Origin: VRUE01 sp963729995
GTDB taxonomy: Bacteria; Actinomycetota; Thermoleophilia; Solirubrobacterales; 70-9
Direction: 5' to 3'
Length of the DNA: 64,000 nt
NCBI GenBank assembly: GCA_963729995.1
Contig: CAVSPF010000003.1
Coordinates: 1,488,001 to 1,552,000, forward strand
Shown: piece after piece, positions 1 through 8,009 of the stretch
Layout of the letters: every line of letters begins with the position of its first letter
Position numbering within the stretch: the first letter of the stretch is position 1
Made by a program: the position numbers and the translations under genes
The notes under the pieces: model-generated
Databases searched by the model: none
Told to the model about the DNA's origin: nothing
Seen by the model: only the letters and a program-made list of their open reading frames with translations

Positions 1-343
1 CCTGGCCGGCGCCAAGACGGAAGCTGAACGGTTCACCCCTGTCCCAGGAGGCGTCGAACTGCTTGCCGGTCTTGTAGTCGACCCCCACGTACTGGACCGT
101 CACTTCGTTGCCGGCCTTGGCGACCGCTCCGGTCCCCTTTTCGAGTTCCTTGACCACGAGCTTCTTCGGCGGCGCGCCCTTCGGCACCTCGACCTTCGGC
201 TTCGTCTTTCCGGCGGCGGGCGCAGTCGATGCGGTCGAGCCGGCGCTGCTCGATTCCGTCGAACCGGTCGAGGAACCGCCGCTCCCGCAACCCGCGATTG
301 CGAGCGCCGCGCACAGCGAGATGGCCGTCATGAGCACCTTCAC
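1..343 (-). CDS. FKBP-type peptidyl-prolyl isomerase lipoprotein (C-terminus cut by window edge)
   Basis: N-terminal part of a secreted prolyl isomerase that should assist folding of exported proteins outside the membrane. Reading from a GTG at 343 gives a short charged n-region, a hydrophobic stretch and a lipobox ending IAGC followed by GSGGSS, so the mature protein is probably lipid-anchored. A Ser/Thr/Ala-rich linker of about 25 residues follows. Then comes the start of an FKBP domain (LVVKELEKGTG, VTVQYVGVDYKTGKQFDASW), which is the characteristic first strands of the family. An in-frame ATG at 331 is the alternative start. It shortens the signal peptide by four residues. The PPIase active-site half lies outside the window. 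Confidence 0.85.
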   Translation of the reverse strand, partial: MKVLMTAISLCAALAIAGCGSGGSSTGSTESSSAGSTASTAPAAGKTKPKVEVPKGAPPKKLVVKELEKGTGAVAKAGNEVTVQYVGVDYKTGKQFDASWDRGEPFSFRLGAGQ

Positions 344-387
344 GGCGCGTGATGCTAGCCGACTCCGGCCCATCTGGCGCCGGCCGC

Positions 388-756
388 TCAACCCCTGCCC
401 GAGATCAGGTCCCAGGCGCGGCGCAGCTTGTCGTGGCGGTCCTCCGGGACCATGTCGTCGGCCCCCACCTCCAGTGCACCCGGATCGGCACTCGGCTCGG
501 GCAGCCGCTCGCCTGCGGCAGCATCGATCTTGAGCACGACACCTCGCTCATAGATCTCGTCGACTTCCTGTGCATCGACGAATCGGTGGCCCCCGGGCAG
601 GACGCTGGTGTCGAGCACGATCCCGTCGAAGACGTCGACCTCCGGATCGGCCAAGAGGTGCTCGACCTTGCCGATCTCCTTCCCGTCGCTCGAGTACACC
701 GGCACGCCCTTCTGAAGGGCGAGGTAGGAGCTCGGCTGGCCCAGGTCGACGGTCAT
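388..756 (-). CDS. PRC-barrel domain protein
   Basis: 122-residue protein beginning MTVDLGQPSSYLALQKG. The first two thirds match a PRC-barrel fold: GVPVYSSDGKEIGKVEHLL, then VDVFDGIVLDT and an acidic strand region. PRC-barrels occur in the 16S rRNA maturation factor RimM and in small stand-alone proteins of unknown role; this is the stand-alone kind. The ATG at 756 was preferred because the longer reading adds an Arg/Ser-rich unconserved extension. No strong Shine-Dalgarno sequence is visible. It is transcribed divergently from the acyl-CoA ligase at 874. Confidence 0.65.
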   Translation of the reverse strand: MTVDLGQPSSYLALQKGVPVYSSDGKEIGKVEHLLADPEVDVFDGIVLDTSVLPGGHRFVDAQEVDEIYERGVVLKIDAAAGERLPEPSADPGALEVGADDMVPEDRHDKLRRAWDLISGRG

Positions 757-873
757 CGCGGAACGAGCGTAACGAACGGCGCCATTGCGGTCAGCTGAAA
801 CCGGCGACGGGGTGGCCACCGGTGCCGAGCGCTTGCCGGCCGCAAGGGCGCCTGGCTATGCTCGCTGGCGGGG

Positions 874-2421
874 ATGGAGCTGAACCTGGCGTCGATACTC
901 ACCGTGAGCGCCGAGCGGGAGCCGCAGCGACCGGCAATCCGGCTTGGCGACGCTCGGCTGGCGTACGCGGATCTCGATCAGCGCAGCGCCCGCCTGGCGA
1001 CCCTGCTGCAACAGCGGGGCATCGGCCAGGGCGACCGGATCGGCGTGATGCTGCCCAACGTCCCGGAGTTCCCAGTCGCCTACTTCGGCGTGCTCCGTGC
1101 GGGCGGCATCGTCGTGCCGATGAACGTGCTGCTGAAGCGGCGCGAGATCGCCTTCTACCTCGAGGACTCCGGTGCGAAGTTGCTGCTCGCCTGGCATGGG
1201 TTCGCCGGGGAGGCGCAGGAGGGCGCCGCCGATGCCGGCGCCGAGCTGGTCACGGTCGAGCCCGAGGGCTTCGCCGCAACCCTGGAGGGACTCGCGCCCG
1301 CTCCCGGAGTCGCGGACACAGACGAGGACGACGTCGCAGTGATCCTCTACACCTCGGGAACCACCGGGAAGCCGAAGGGCGCAGAGCTCACCCACGCCAA
1401 TCTCTCCCGCAATGCCGAGATCTCCTCGCGCACGACCTGCGAGGTGGGTGCCGGCGACGTGGTTCTGGGCGCGCTCCCGCTCTTTCACTCCTTCGGCCAG
1501 ACGGTCGGCATGAACGCCTCGCTGCGGGTCGGCGCCTGCCTGACGCTGGTGCCGAAATTCGACCCCGGCGAAGCGCTGGAGACGATGCAGCGCGACAGGG
1601 TCACGCACTTCTACGGCGTGCCGACGATGTTTGGCGCGCTGCTGCACCACCCGCAGCGCGAGCGATTCGACACCTCGGCCCTGCGGACCTGCATCACCGG
1701 CGGGGCCTCGATGCCGGTCGAGGTCCTGCGTGGCTTTGAGGAGGCGTTCGGCTGCGTCGTGCTCGAGGGCTACGGGCTCTCGGAGACCTCGCCCGTGGCC
1801 AGCTCGAACCATCCAGACATGGAGCGCAAGCCGGGCTCGATCGGCACTCCGATCGAGGGTGTCGAGATGCGCGTCGTGGATGAGGACGACCACCCCGTGC
1901 CGCAGGGGGAGGTTGGCGAGATCGTCATCCGCGGCCACAACGTCATGAAGGGCTACTGGCAGCGGCCCGACGCCACCGCGGAGGCGATGCGCGGCGGCTG
2001 GTTCCACAGCGGCGACCTGGCCCGCACCGACGAGGAGGGCTACTTCTACATCGTCGACCGCAAGAAGGACCTGATCATCCGCGGCGGCTACAACGTCTAT
2101 CCGCGCGAGGTGGAGGAGGTGCTCTACGAGCACCCGAAGATTCGCGAAGCCGCCGTGGTCGGCGTGCCGCACGACGAGTGGGGCGAGGAGATCGGCGCCG
2201 CCATCGTCCTGCACGAGGGCGAGGAGCTGAGCCCGGAAGAGGTCAGCGCCTTCGTCAAGGAGCGGATCGCCGCCTACAAGTACCCCCGCGTCGTCTGGTT
2301 CCTGGACGAGCTTCCCAAGGGCCCCACCGGCAAGATCCTCAAGCGCGAGATCGAGGTGCCGGCGACAGCCCGATCGACTCCCGCAGGGCAAGCTCCTGGC
2401 CAGGCAGCCAGGACCCGCTAA
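874..2421 (+). CDS. Long-chain acyl-CoA synthetase (AMP-binding family)
   Basis: 515-residue ANL-superfamily ligase that activates a carboxylic acid, probably a fatty acid, to acyl-AMP and then acyl-CoA. The P-loop-like motif TSGTTGKPKG lies at residues 160-169. The adenylate-binding motif GYGLSETSP, the SGDLARTDEEGYFYIVDRKKD hinge region and the C-terminal catalytic lysine motif PKGPTGKILKREI are all present, so the enzyme looks complete. The ATG at 874 gives the normal family length. A diiron R2-like/SCP2 gene follows 53 bp downstream on the same strand, so the two may act on one lipid substrate. The acyl specificity cannot be read from sequence. Confidence 0.9.
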   Translation: MELNLASILTVSAEREPQRPAIRLGDARLAYADLDQRSARLATLLQQRGIGQGDRIGVMLPNVPEFPVAYFGVLRAGGIVVPMNVLLKRREIAFYLEDSGAKLLLAWHGFAGEAQEGAADAGAELVTVEPEGFAATLEGLAPAPGVADTDEDDVAVILYTSGTTGKPKGAELTHANLSRNAEISSRTTCEVGAGDVVLGALPLFHSFGQTVGMNASLRVGACLTLVPKFDPGEALETMQRDRVTHFYGVPTMFGALLHHPQRERFDTSALRTCITGGASMPVEVLRGFEEAFGCVVLEGYGLSETSPVASSNHPDMERKPGSIGTPIEGVEMRVVDEDDHPVPQGEVGEIVIRGHNVMKGYWQRPDATAEAMRGGWFHSGDLARTDEEGYFYIVDRKKDLIIRGGYNVYPREVEEVLYEHPKIREAAVVGVPHDEWGEEIGAAIVLHEGEELSPEEVSAFVKERIAAYKYPRVVWFLDELPKGPTGKILKREIEVPATARSTPAGQAPGQAARTR

Positions 2422-2474
2422 CCTCAGCCACAGCAAACCCGACCCCGCCCCTCGGAAAAGGAGCAAGGAGAGAG

Positions 2475-3752
2475 ATGAGCGTCGCATCCCAGAACCCGAT
2501 GGAGAACATCACCTACGAGGATCTCTACCGCCGCTGGGAGCAGGGCAACTGGAGCGCCTACGATCTCGACTTCTCCGAGGACGGCAAGGGCTGGGAAGCG
2601 CTCAGCGAGATCCAACGCCGCTCGGCGATGTGGATCTACTCGATGTTCTTCTACGGCGAGGATCGGGTCGCCGACACGCTCGCGCCCTATGTGACCGCCG
2701 CCCCAACCGAGGAGCAGTCCTACTTCCTCGCCACCCAGCAGGTCGACGAGGTGCGCCACTCGGTCTTCTTCCACCGCTTCTTCAAGGAGGTCATCGGGGT
2801 CGGCGGTGAGTCGCTGCAGGCAACCCTCGCCTCCACCCTCCCGCAGCTCAACTGGGGCTACCGGGGCGTCTTCGACCGCCTCGACCGGATGGCCGAGGAA
2901 CTGCGCAAGGACCGTTCGCTGCCCAAGTACGCGCAGGCGATCACCCTCTACCACCTGATCGTCGAGGGCAGTCTCGCGCAGCCAGGTCAGCACTTCATCG
3001 AGGACTTCTTCTCCTCTGAGGAAACGATGCCCGGCTTCAGCGCCGGGATGGCGAACGTCTCCCGTGACGAGCAGCGGCACATCGGCTTCGGGGTCAAGGT
3101 GCTGTCGGAGCTGCTGGCCGAGTCCGAGGAGTGCAAGGCCGCCGTCAACGAGCTCCTGCGCGAAGTGCTGCCCTACTCGGCCGCGGTCTTCACGCCGCCG
3201 AACTTCGACCGCGAGTACACGGAGTGCTACGGCTTCAGCATGGAGGACATCTTCGCCTTCGGGCTGAAGCTGATCCGGGGACGCTGGCGGACGATCGGCT
3301 ACCCGGTCGAGGAGATGCCGCCCGGTGTCTTTCCCTTCGACCCGGATGCCTCCGAGGAGGCGGTCGCGGAGCGGCAGGTGAAGCTGCTGCTCGCCGGCGT
3401 CACCGGCCACGCCAACGGCCGCCGTCCCGAGTCCTCTCCCGAGATCCAGCGCATCTACTTCGACATGGTGGCGCGCTCCGCCCACGCCGGGGCCGCCAGC
3501 GGCTCCCGCCTCGTCTACCAGTGGCGATTCAGCGACGCCGACCCCTGGCATCTGGTGATCGACAACGGCTCGACCCGGGCCGAGCCCGGCGAGGCGCCCG
3601 ACGCCGACCTGGTCCTCGAGACGAGCTGGGCCGACTGGATCGCCTCCGGCAAGCCCGACGCCAACCCGCTCAAGATGATGCTCCAGCGCCGCATCCGCCC
3701 GCGCGGCAGCCTGCGCGAGCTGGCCCGCATGCGCAGGGTCTTCCCGCGTTAG
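2475..3752 (+). CDS. R2-like diiron protein fused to a C-terminal SCP2-type lipid-binding domain
   Basis: 425 residues, with the start fixed by AAGGAG six bases before the ATG. The N-terminal ~310 residues form a ferritin-like/ribonucleotide reductase R2-like helical bundle. The six expected metal ligands are visible: E62, E92 and H95 (DEVRH), E164, and E199 and H202 (DEQRH), with R2-like spacing. The last ~110 residues (from about IQRIYFDMVARSA) resemble an SCP2 sterol/lipid carrier domain. No partner large ribonucleotide reductase subunit is nearby, and the preceding gene is an acyl-CoA ligase. An R2-like oxidase or hydroxylase acting on a bound lipid is therefore more likely than a true reductase subunit. 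The substrate is unknown. Confidence 0.75.
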   Translation: MSVASQNPMENITYEDLYRRWEQGNWSAYDLDFSEDGKGWEALSEIQRRSAMWIYSMFFYGEDRVADTLAPYVTAAPTEEQSYFLATQQVDEVRHSVFFHRFFKEVIGVGGESLQATLASTLPQLNWGYRGVFDRLDRMAEELRKDRSLPKYAQAITLYHLIVEGSLAQPGQHFIEDFFSSEETMPGFSAGMANVSRDEQRHIGFGVKVLSELLAESEECKAAVNELLREVLPYSAAVFTPPNFDREYTECYGFSMEDIFAFGLKLIRGRWRTIGYPVEEMPPGVFPFDPDASEEAVAERQVKLLLAGVTGHANGRRPESSPEIQRIYFDMVARSAHAGAASGSRLVYQWRFSDADPWHLVIDNGSTRAEPGEAPDADLVLETSWADWIASGKPDANPLKMMLQRRIRPRGSLRELARMRRVFPR

Positions 3753-3770
3753 ATGGCGGCTGGTCCCTGC

Positions 3771-3805
3771 TGCTCCTTATGTACGAAATAGGTACATAAG
3801 GAGCA
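3771..3805. terminator. 14-bp perfect hairpin between convergent genes
   Basis: A perfect 14-bp inverted repeat (TGCTCCTTATGTAC, seven-base loop GAAATAG, then the complement) lies between the stops of the R2-like gene (+) and the amidase (-). A bidirectional terminator is the simplest reading. However, the stem is AT-rich at its apex and lacks a T tract on either side, so an operator or RNA-processing site is also possible. Confidence 0.55.
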
Positions 3806-3826
3806 TCGGGAGGGAGGACCGCCGGG

Positions 3827-5254
3827 TCAGGAGACCGGCGGGCGGCGGTCGGCCCAGGGGCGCTCGGCCTCGAGCTGAGCGGCCAGCGAGAGGAGCGTCG
3901 CCTCGTCGCCGGGGCGGCCGATGATCTGAACCGCAAGCGGCATGCCGTCGGCGGCGAATCCGGCGGGAACCGACATCGCCGGGTTGCCAAGGTGGTTCCA
4001 GGGGATGCAGTAGGGATAGAAGCGGCTCATCCCGAGCACCGTCCACAGTGCTCCATGGCCCTCCCAGCGCCGGACCGGGAGCGCCGTGCCGCCCATCACC
4101 GGCGTCATCAGCACGTCGCAGGAGTCGAAGATCGCACCGACCCGGGCGCCGTCGGACTCCCGCCCCTTCAGCGCCCGCTCGAACAACCCGTCCGGGATCA
4201 TGCGGCCGAGCCGCGCGAAGCCGCGGGTGCGACGTTCGAGCCGCTCCGGGTGGGGGACTTTCGCGAAGTCTTCGGCGATTCCGCGCAGGTAGCGCGGCGT
4301 GACGCTGTTGCCGATCGCCCCCCAGGCGGGATCGCGTTCAACCGCCTCATGGCCGAGTGAGCGCAGCAGATCGGCCGTCTCGGCAACGGCGGCCTTGGCG
4401 ACGTCGGAGACGGTTGGCGGCGCAGCGGCGCGGGGCGCCGCCGTCGAGTAGGCGACTCGCAGCTTGCCGGGCGCGGACCGCGCCGACTCGACGAAGGGAC
4501 GCTCGGGTGGAGGCGGTGCGCCCGCCTCCTCGGAGCCGCCGCTGACAACGTCCAGCCAGAGCGCCGTGTCGAGCACCGTGCGGCTGAGGCAGCCGGCGGC
4601 GGACAGCCCGTTCCACTGTTCGAGGTCGGGTGCCAGCGAAACCCTGCCCCGCTGGGGCTTGAGGCCGAAGAGGCCGCAGGAGGCCGCCGGAATGCGGATC
4701 GACCCGCCGCCGTCGGAGGCCGATGCGATCGGCACCAGCCCGGCTGCCACCGCGGCGGCGCTGCCGCCGCTGGAGCCGCCGGGACTGCGCTGGGGGTCCC
4801 AGGGGTTGCGCGTCACCCCCCAGGTCGCCGACTCGGTGAAGCCGCAGATCGCCAGCTCGGGGAGTGTGGTCTTGCCGATCACGATCGCCCCCGCCTCACG
4901 CAGGCGCCGAACCATCTCGCAGTCGGCGGGCGCCGGGTCGGGGAAGGCATCCGTCCCGTGCGTGTTCAGCTCGCCGGCGAGGTCTACTTCGTCCTTGAGC
5001 GCAATCGGGATGCCCAGCAGCGGCCGCTCCTCGCCCGCCTTCAGCCGTGCCTCGGCCTGCTCGGCCTCGAGCAGCGCCCGCTCGGCGAGCACGATCCGGA
5101 AGGAGTTGAGCTGCGGATCGAGTCGCTCGATCCGGTCGAGGCACATGCGCACAAGCTCGGTCGGGGACACCTCGCCGGCGCGGACCATCTGCGCCTGCGC
5201 CGCCACTCCCGCGAAGGCGACGTCCTCGTCGGTGCGTCGAGCCTCTCCCTCCAT
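3827..5254 (-). CDS. Amidase (amidase-signature family)
   Basis: 475-residue amidase-signature hydrolase that cleaves a carboxamide to acid and ammonia. The Ser-cisSer-Lys catalytic machinery is visible: the lysine in PIALKDEVD, the glycine/serine loop SPGGSSGGSAAAVAAG and the nucleophile loop SDGGGSIRIPA. The ATG at 5254 was chosen because the longer reading adds an Arg-rich, unconserved 40-residue segment. It lies 25 bp downstream of a TetR gene on the same strand and is probably co-transcribed with it. There is no gatB or gatC nearby, so it is not assigned as the tRNA-dependent amidotransferase subunit GatA. Confidence 0.85.
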   Translation of the reverse strand: MEGEARRTDEDVAFAGVAAQAQMVRAGEVSPTELVRMCLDRIERLDPQLNSFRIVLAERALLEAEQAEARLKAGEERPLLGIPIALKDEVDLAGELNTHGTDAFPDPAPADCEMVRRLREAGAIVIGKTTLPELAICGFTESATWGVTRNPWDPQRSPGGSSGGSAAAVAAGLVPIASASDGGGSIRIPAASCGLFGLKPQRGRVSLAPDLEQWNGLSAAGCLSRTVLDTALWLDVVSGGSEEAGAPPPPERPFVESARSAPGKLRVAYSTAAPRAAAPPTVSDVAKAAVAETADLLRSLGHEAVERDPAWGAIGNSVTPRYLRGIAEDFAKVPHPERLERRTRGFARLGRMIPDGLFERALKGRESDGARVGAIFDSCDVLMTPVMGGTALPVRRWEGHGALWTVLGMSRFYPYCIPWNHLGNPAMSVPAGFAADGMPLAVQIIGRPGDEATLLSLAAQLEAERPWADRRPPVS

Positions 5255-5279
5255 CGGCAGGGATCCTATCCGGCGCCTC

Positions 5280-5894
5280 TCACTCTCTGACCAGCAGGTG
5301 GCGTGCCGCCGCCGCGCCCGCCGCCAGAGCCGCGCTGATGTCCCGGCCGGGATCAGACAGCGCTTGCAGCGCAAAGCCGTCGCCGACCGCGAACAGGTAC
5401 GACACGATCGCCTCGGCGTCGTAGCGCAGGCTGAGCACGCCCTCGCGTTCCTTCGCCTCGAGGACCTCGGCGACGTGGGAACACGTGCGTTCGAAGAGCT
5501 GTCCGACCTCGTGCCGGATGTCGGGATTCTGGCGGCCGGCGCTGAACAGCTCGTAGAGCAGCAGGTAGAAGGCCGGTTCCCGCTCGATCAGCGCGGTGAG
5601 GCTGGCGACGAGGACGTTGATCACGTCGTCGACGCTCTCCGCCTTTGCCAGCGTCTTGTCGAGGCGGGCTACGCGGATCTCCGTGTCGCGACGGACGACC
5701 TCGACCAGCAGCCGCTCCTTGGTCCCGAAGTAGTAGTGCAGCAGCCCGCGGCTTACGCCCGCCTCGCGGGCGACGTGCTCGAACGTCGAGCCGGCGGCGC
5801 CGCGCTTGGCGACGCTGTCGCGCATTGCGTCGACGATGCGCTGCGCCTTTTCCCCGCTAAGCTCGCGCTCTTTGGTTCCGGCCTCCACACTCAC
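5280..5894 (-). CDS. TetR/AcrR family transcriptional regulator
   Basis: 204 residues. The N-terminal helix-turn-helix reads KAQRIVDAMRDSVAKRG, then TFEHVAREAGVSRGLLHYYFGTKERLL, the typical TetR signature. The C-terminal half is an all-helical ligand-binding domain with a helix carrying FYLLLYELFSAGRQ. It is placed immediately upstream of the amidase in the same direction, so it may control the amidase and itself. The ligand is unknown. Confidence 0.88.
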   Translation of the reverse strand: MSVEAGTKERELSGEKAQRIVDAMRDSVAKRGAAGSTFEHVAREAGVSRGLLHYYFGTKERLLVEVVRRDTEIRVARLDKTLAKAESVDDVINVLVASLTALIEREPAFYLLLYELFSAGRQNPDIRHEVGQLFERTCSHVAEVLEAKEREGVLSLRYDAEAIVSYLFAVGDGFALQALSDPGRDISAALAAGAAAARHLLVRE

Positions 5895-5919
5895 CAGTCT
5901 ATGGCGAGGGTGCGAGGCT

Positions 5920-5934
5920 CGCCCCGCGGGGGCG
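5920..5934. terminator. Short GC hairpin downstream of the membrane-protein gene
   Basis: CGCCCC, loop GCG, GGGGCG in the 69-bp gap between the TetR start and the end of the gene at 5963-6403 (minus strand). A weak terminator-like hairpin without a T tract. Confidence 0.35.
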
Positions 5935-5962
5935 CGGGGTCAGAACCCGTTGGCTGGTGAAG

Positions 5963-6403
5963 CTACGACCCGTTGATGCTGGTCGTGCTCGTGTACTCGA
6001 ACTCCTCCTCGGCGCCAAAGAGGGCGTCCAGGACGGTCTTGCGAGCGTCCTCGCTGAGCACCAGCGCAATTCCCGCAGCGACCAGGCCGAAGAGGATGAG
6101 GCGGCCAAGCCGGCTCTTCTTGCGCTTCTTGGCAGCCCGCAGATGGTCAGAGGCTTCGCGCAGGCCCTCGGCCGCGGCGCGGAGGTCCTTCTGGACCTTC
6201 CTGTCGCTGGTGACGGCCTTGACGGCCCCCTTGCCGTTGCTGGTCGCACGGGAATAGGCCCCCCGCGCCGCTTCGCAGGCGTTGCGGAGGCTGTCGCGCA
6301 GTTCGTCGTCCTCGATCAGGCGCTGCACGTAGGGATTTTGGCGTGCCGCCGAGTAGAGGTCGGCAGCGCGGTCGGCGGTGTGGGTCGCCTGTGTCTTGCT
6401 CAT
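5963..6403 (-). CDS. Small single-pass membrane protein of unknown function
   Basis: 146 residues. A GAGGAG Shine-Dalgarno sequence nine bases before the ATG decides the start. The first ~90 residues are charged and helical (DELRDSLRNACEAARGAYSRA and so on) with many Ala/Lys/Arg. A basic stretch AAKKRKKSRLGR precedes one hydrophobic segment, LILFGLVAAGIALVLS, and a short acidic C-terminus. This would place the helical part in the cytoplasm by the positive-inside rule. I do not recognise a family. The arrangement resembles membrane-associated helical proteins seen in actinobacteria. Confidence 0.7.
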   Translation of the reverse strand: MSKTQATHTADRAADLYSAARQNPYVQRLIEDDELRDSLRNACEAARGAYSRATSNGKGAVKAVTSDRKVQKDLRAAAEGLREASDHLRAAKKRKKSRLGRLILFGLVAAGIALVLSEDARKTVLDALFGAEEEFEYTSTTSINGS

Positions 6404-6468
6404 GCTTCTCCTCGCTGGAAGTCTTCCGGTGCCCGTTGAGCATAGACCTTAAGAATGTCTGTGGCACG

Positions 6469-8007
6469 TCACGGGCCGATGCCGTCGAGGAGGACGCCGT
6501 TCGAGCGGAAGTTAAGCCTCGCCCTGCGCACCGCTCCCGGTCGCAGGCGCGCCAGGTCGGGGCCCGGCAGCACGTAGCGCCTCACATAGAACTCACCGAC
6601 TCGTTCATAGCTGACCTGTCGGAAACCGCCACTCAGCAGGCGACCGGGAACCGCTGGTGCCGGGCCGTAGGAGACGAAGTCGACTTCGTGCACGAACCAG
6701 GGGAAGCCGTCCGCCGACGAGACCTCGAAGGAGCCAGTCGAGAGGTAGTAGCGAAGCGGGGCCTCTCCCAGCGTCCAGGTGACGATCGCGCGCGGGGCTT
6801 CGGGCTCTCCGAGCCTGGCCGCCACGATGTCCCAGGCAGGGCGCTGGAGAGCGGGCGACAAGCTTGCCCAAACGCAGAACCCAAGCGAGTAGGAGACGAG
6901 CACCGACGCGAGGATCGTGCCGCCGCGACGGGCGCCGCGCAGGGTCGTGCCAATCGCCACAGCGACAAGCAGCGGAACCAGCGCCGGCAGGAGGTTGCGA
7001 GCCAGCACGTAGTCCTTGCCGGGAACCAGCAGGGCCAGTGACAGCGGTGTCGCAACGGTGGCAGCGGCGATCGCCAGCATGCGACCGCCGGCGCGCCGCT
7101 CGGCCCTGTCCCCCCGCGCGGCCAGCAGGATCAGCGCAATGACGACGACCAGCAGCGGGACGACCGCCGGCAGCACACGCTCCGGCTGGGCAATGACGTC
7201 GCCCGTCTCGCCGACCGTGAAGCCTACGGCGGCCTCCCAGAGCCGGTGACCAAGGCTGTGATCGCCGATCCACTCGGCGTGGCCCTTCGACATCTGGTGA
7301 ATCGCAAGCGGCGCCAGCAGCAGGCCGGCGACTGCGACGATCGGAAGCCCCCCCATGGCGCCCCTGCCGCGGCGGCGCAACAGCCAGGCCGCCTCGAGGG
7401 CGACGGGGAACACTGCGAAGTAATGGGTGGCCAGTGCGAGCGCCGAGGCGATGCCCCAGCCCGTGAGGTCGCGGCGACGGCCGCGATCCAGCGCCCGCAC
7501 GAAGTAGAGCGCTGCCACCGCCGTCAGCAGCACCAGCAGCGCGTAGCCCCGCGCCTCCTGGGAGTACCAGAGGAGCATCGGGTTGACGGCGACCAGCGCA
7601 GCGGCGACGATGCCCGCGCGGCGCCCGCGCAGCTCGCCACCGAGGAGATAGGCGACCGGGACCGTCGCCACACCCGCCAGAGCCGAGAGCGAACGCAGGC
7701 CGAGCTCGGCCGTCCCCGTCATCTGCGTCCAGGCCCAGGCCAGGGCGTAGTAGAGCGGCGGTGACGACTCGCTGAAGCCAACGGCGTCCATCGCGTGCCA
7801 GAAGCCGTCGCGCAGGATGCGGCTGGCGGTGACGATCTCGTCGTGGTGGAAGGCCTGGACGCCGAGGGTGGCGAAGCGCAGAGCAGCGGCGAGGATGGTC
7901 ATCCCGGCGACGATCCAGAAGGCGCGCGAACGCGCGCGGACCGCCTGCTGGACCGCGGCTGGATAGGTGGACAGGCCGCTCCTCGCGAGCGCCTCGGCGG
8001 CCTCCAT
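6469..8007 (-). CDS. Polytopic membrane glycosyltransferase (GT39/PMT-like, GT-C fold)
   Basis: 512 residues with about ten hydrophobic segments. The first luminal loop carries HHDEI and then SESSPPLYYAL, the acidic-residue and PPLYY-type motif of the GT39/ArnT/PMT-like membrane glycosyltransferases that use polyprenyl-phosphate sugars. A soluble, mostly beta C-terminal part (from about YYLSTGSFEVSS) would lie outside the membrane. The gene starts two bases after the lon stop codon, so it is probably the third gene of an hsp20-lon operon, an unusual partnership. The acceptor (lipid, protein or cell-wall polymer) cannot be inferred. Confidence 0.8.
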   Translation of the reverse strand: MEAAEALARSGLSTYPAAVQQAVRARSRAFWIVAGMTILAAALRFATLGVQAFHHDEIVTASRILRDGFWHAMDAVGFSESSPPLYYALAWAWTQMTGTAELGLRSLSALAGVATVPVAYLLGGELRGRRAGIVAAALVAVNPMLLWYSQEARGYALLVLLTAVAALYFVRALDRGRRRDLTGWGIASALALATHYFAVFPVALEAAWLLRRRGRGAMGGLPIVAVAGLLLAPLAIHQMSKGHAEWIGDHSLGHRLWEAAVGFTVGETGDVIAQPERVLPAVVPLLVVVIALILLAARGDRAERRAGGRMLAIAAATVATPLSLALLVPGKDYVLARNLLPALVPLLVAVAIGTTLRGARRGGTILASVLVSYSLGFCVWASLSPALQRPAWDIVAARLGEPEAPRAIVTWTLGEAPLRYYLSTGSFEVSSADGFPWFVHEVDFVSYGPAPAVPGRLLSGGFRQVSYERVGEFYVRRYVLPGPDLARLRPGAVRRARLNFRSNGVLLDGIGP

Positions 8008-8009
8008 CT

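Noticed and set aside
2475..3752. Class I ribonucleotide reductase beta subunit
   Set aside because: Carries an SCP2-like C-terminus, lacks the C-terminal R1-docking tail and has no R1 gene nearby.
3827..5254. Assignment of the amidase as GatA
   Set aside because: No GatB or GatC gene adjoins it and it pairs with a TetR gene instead.
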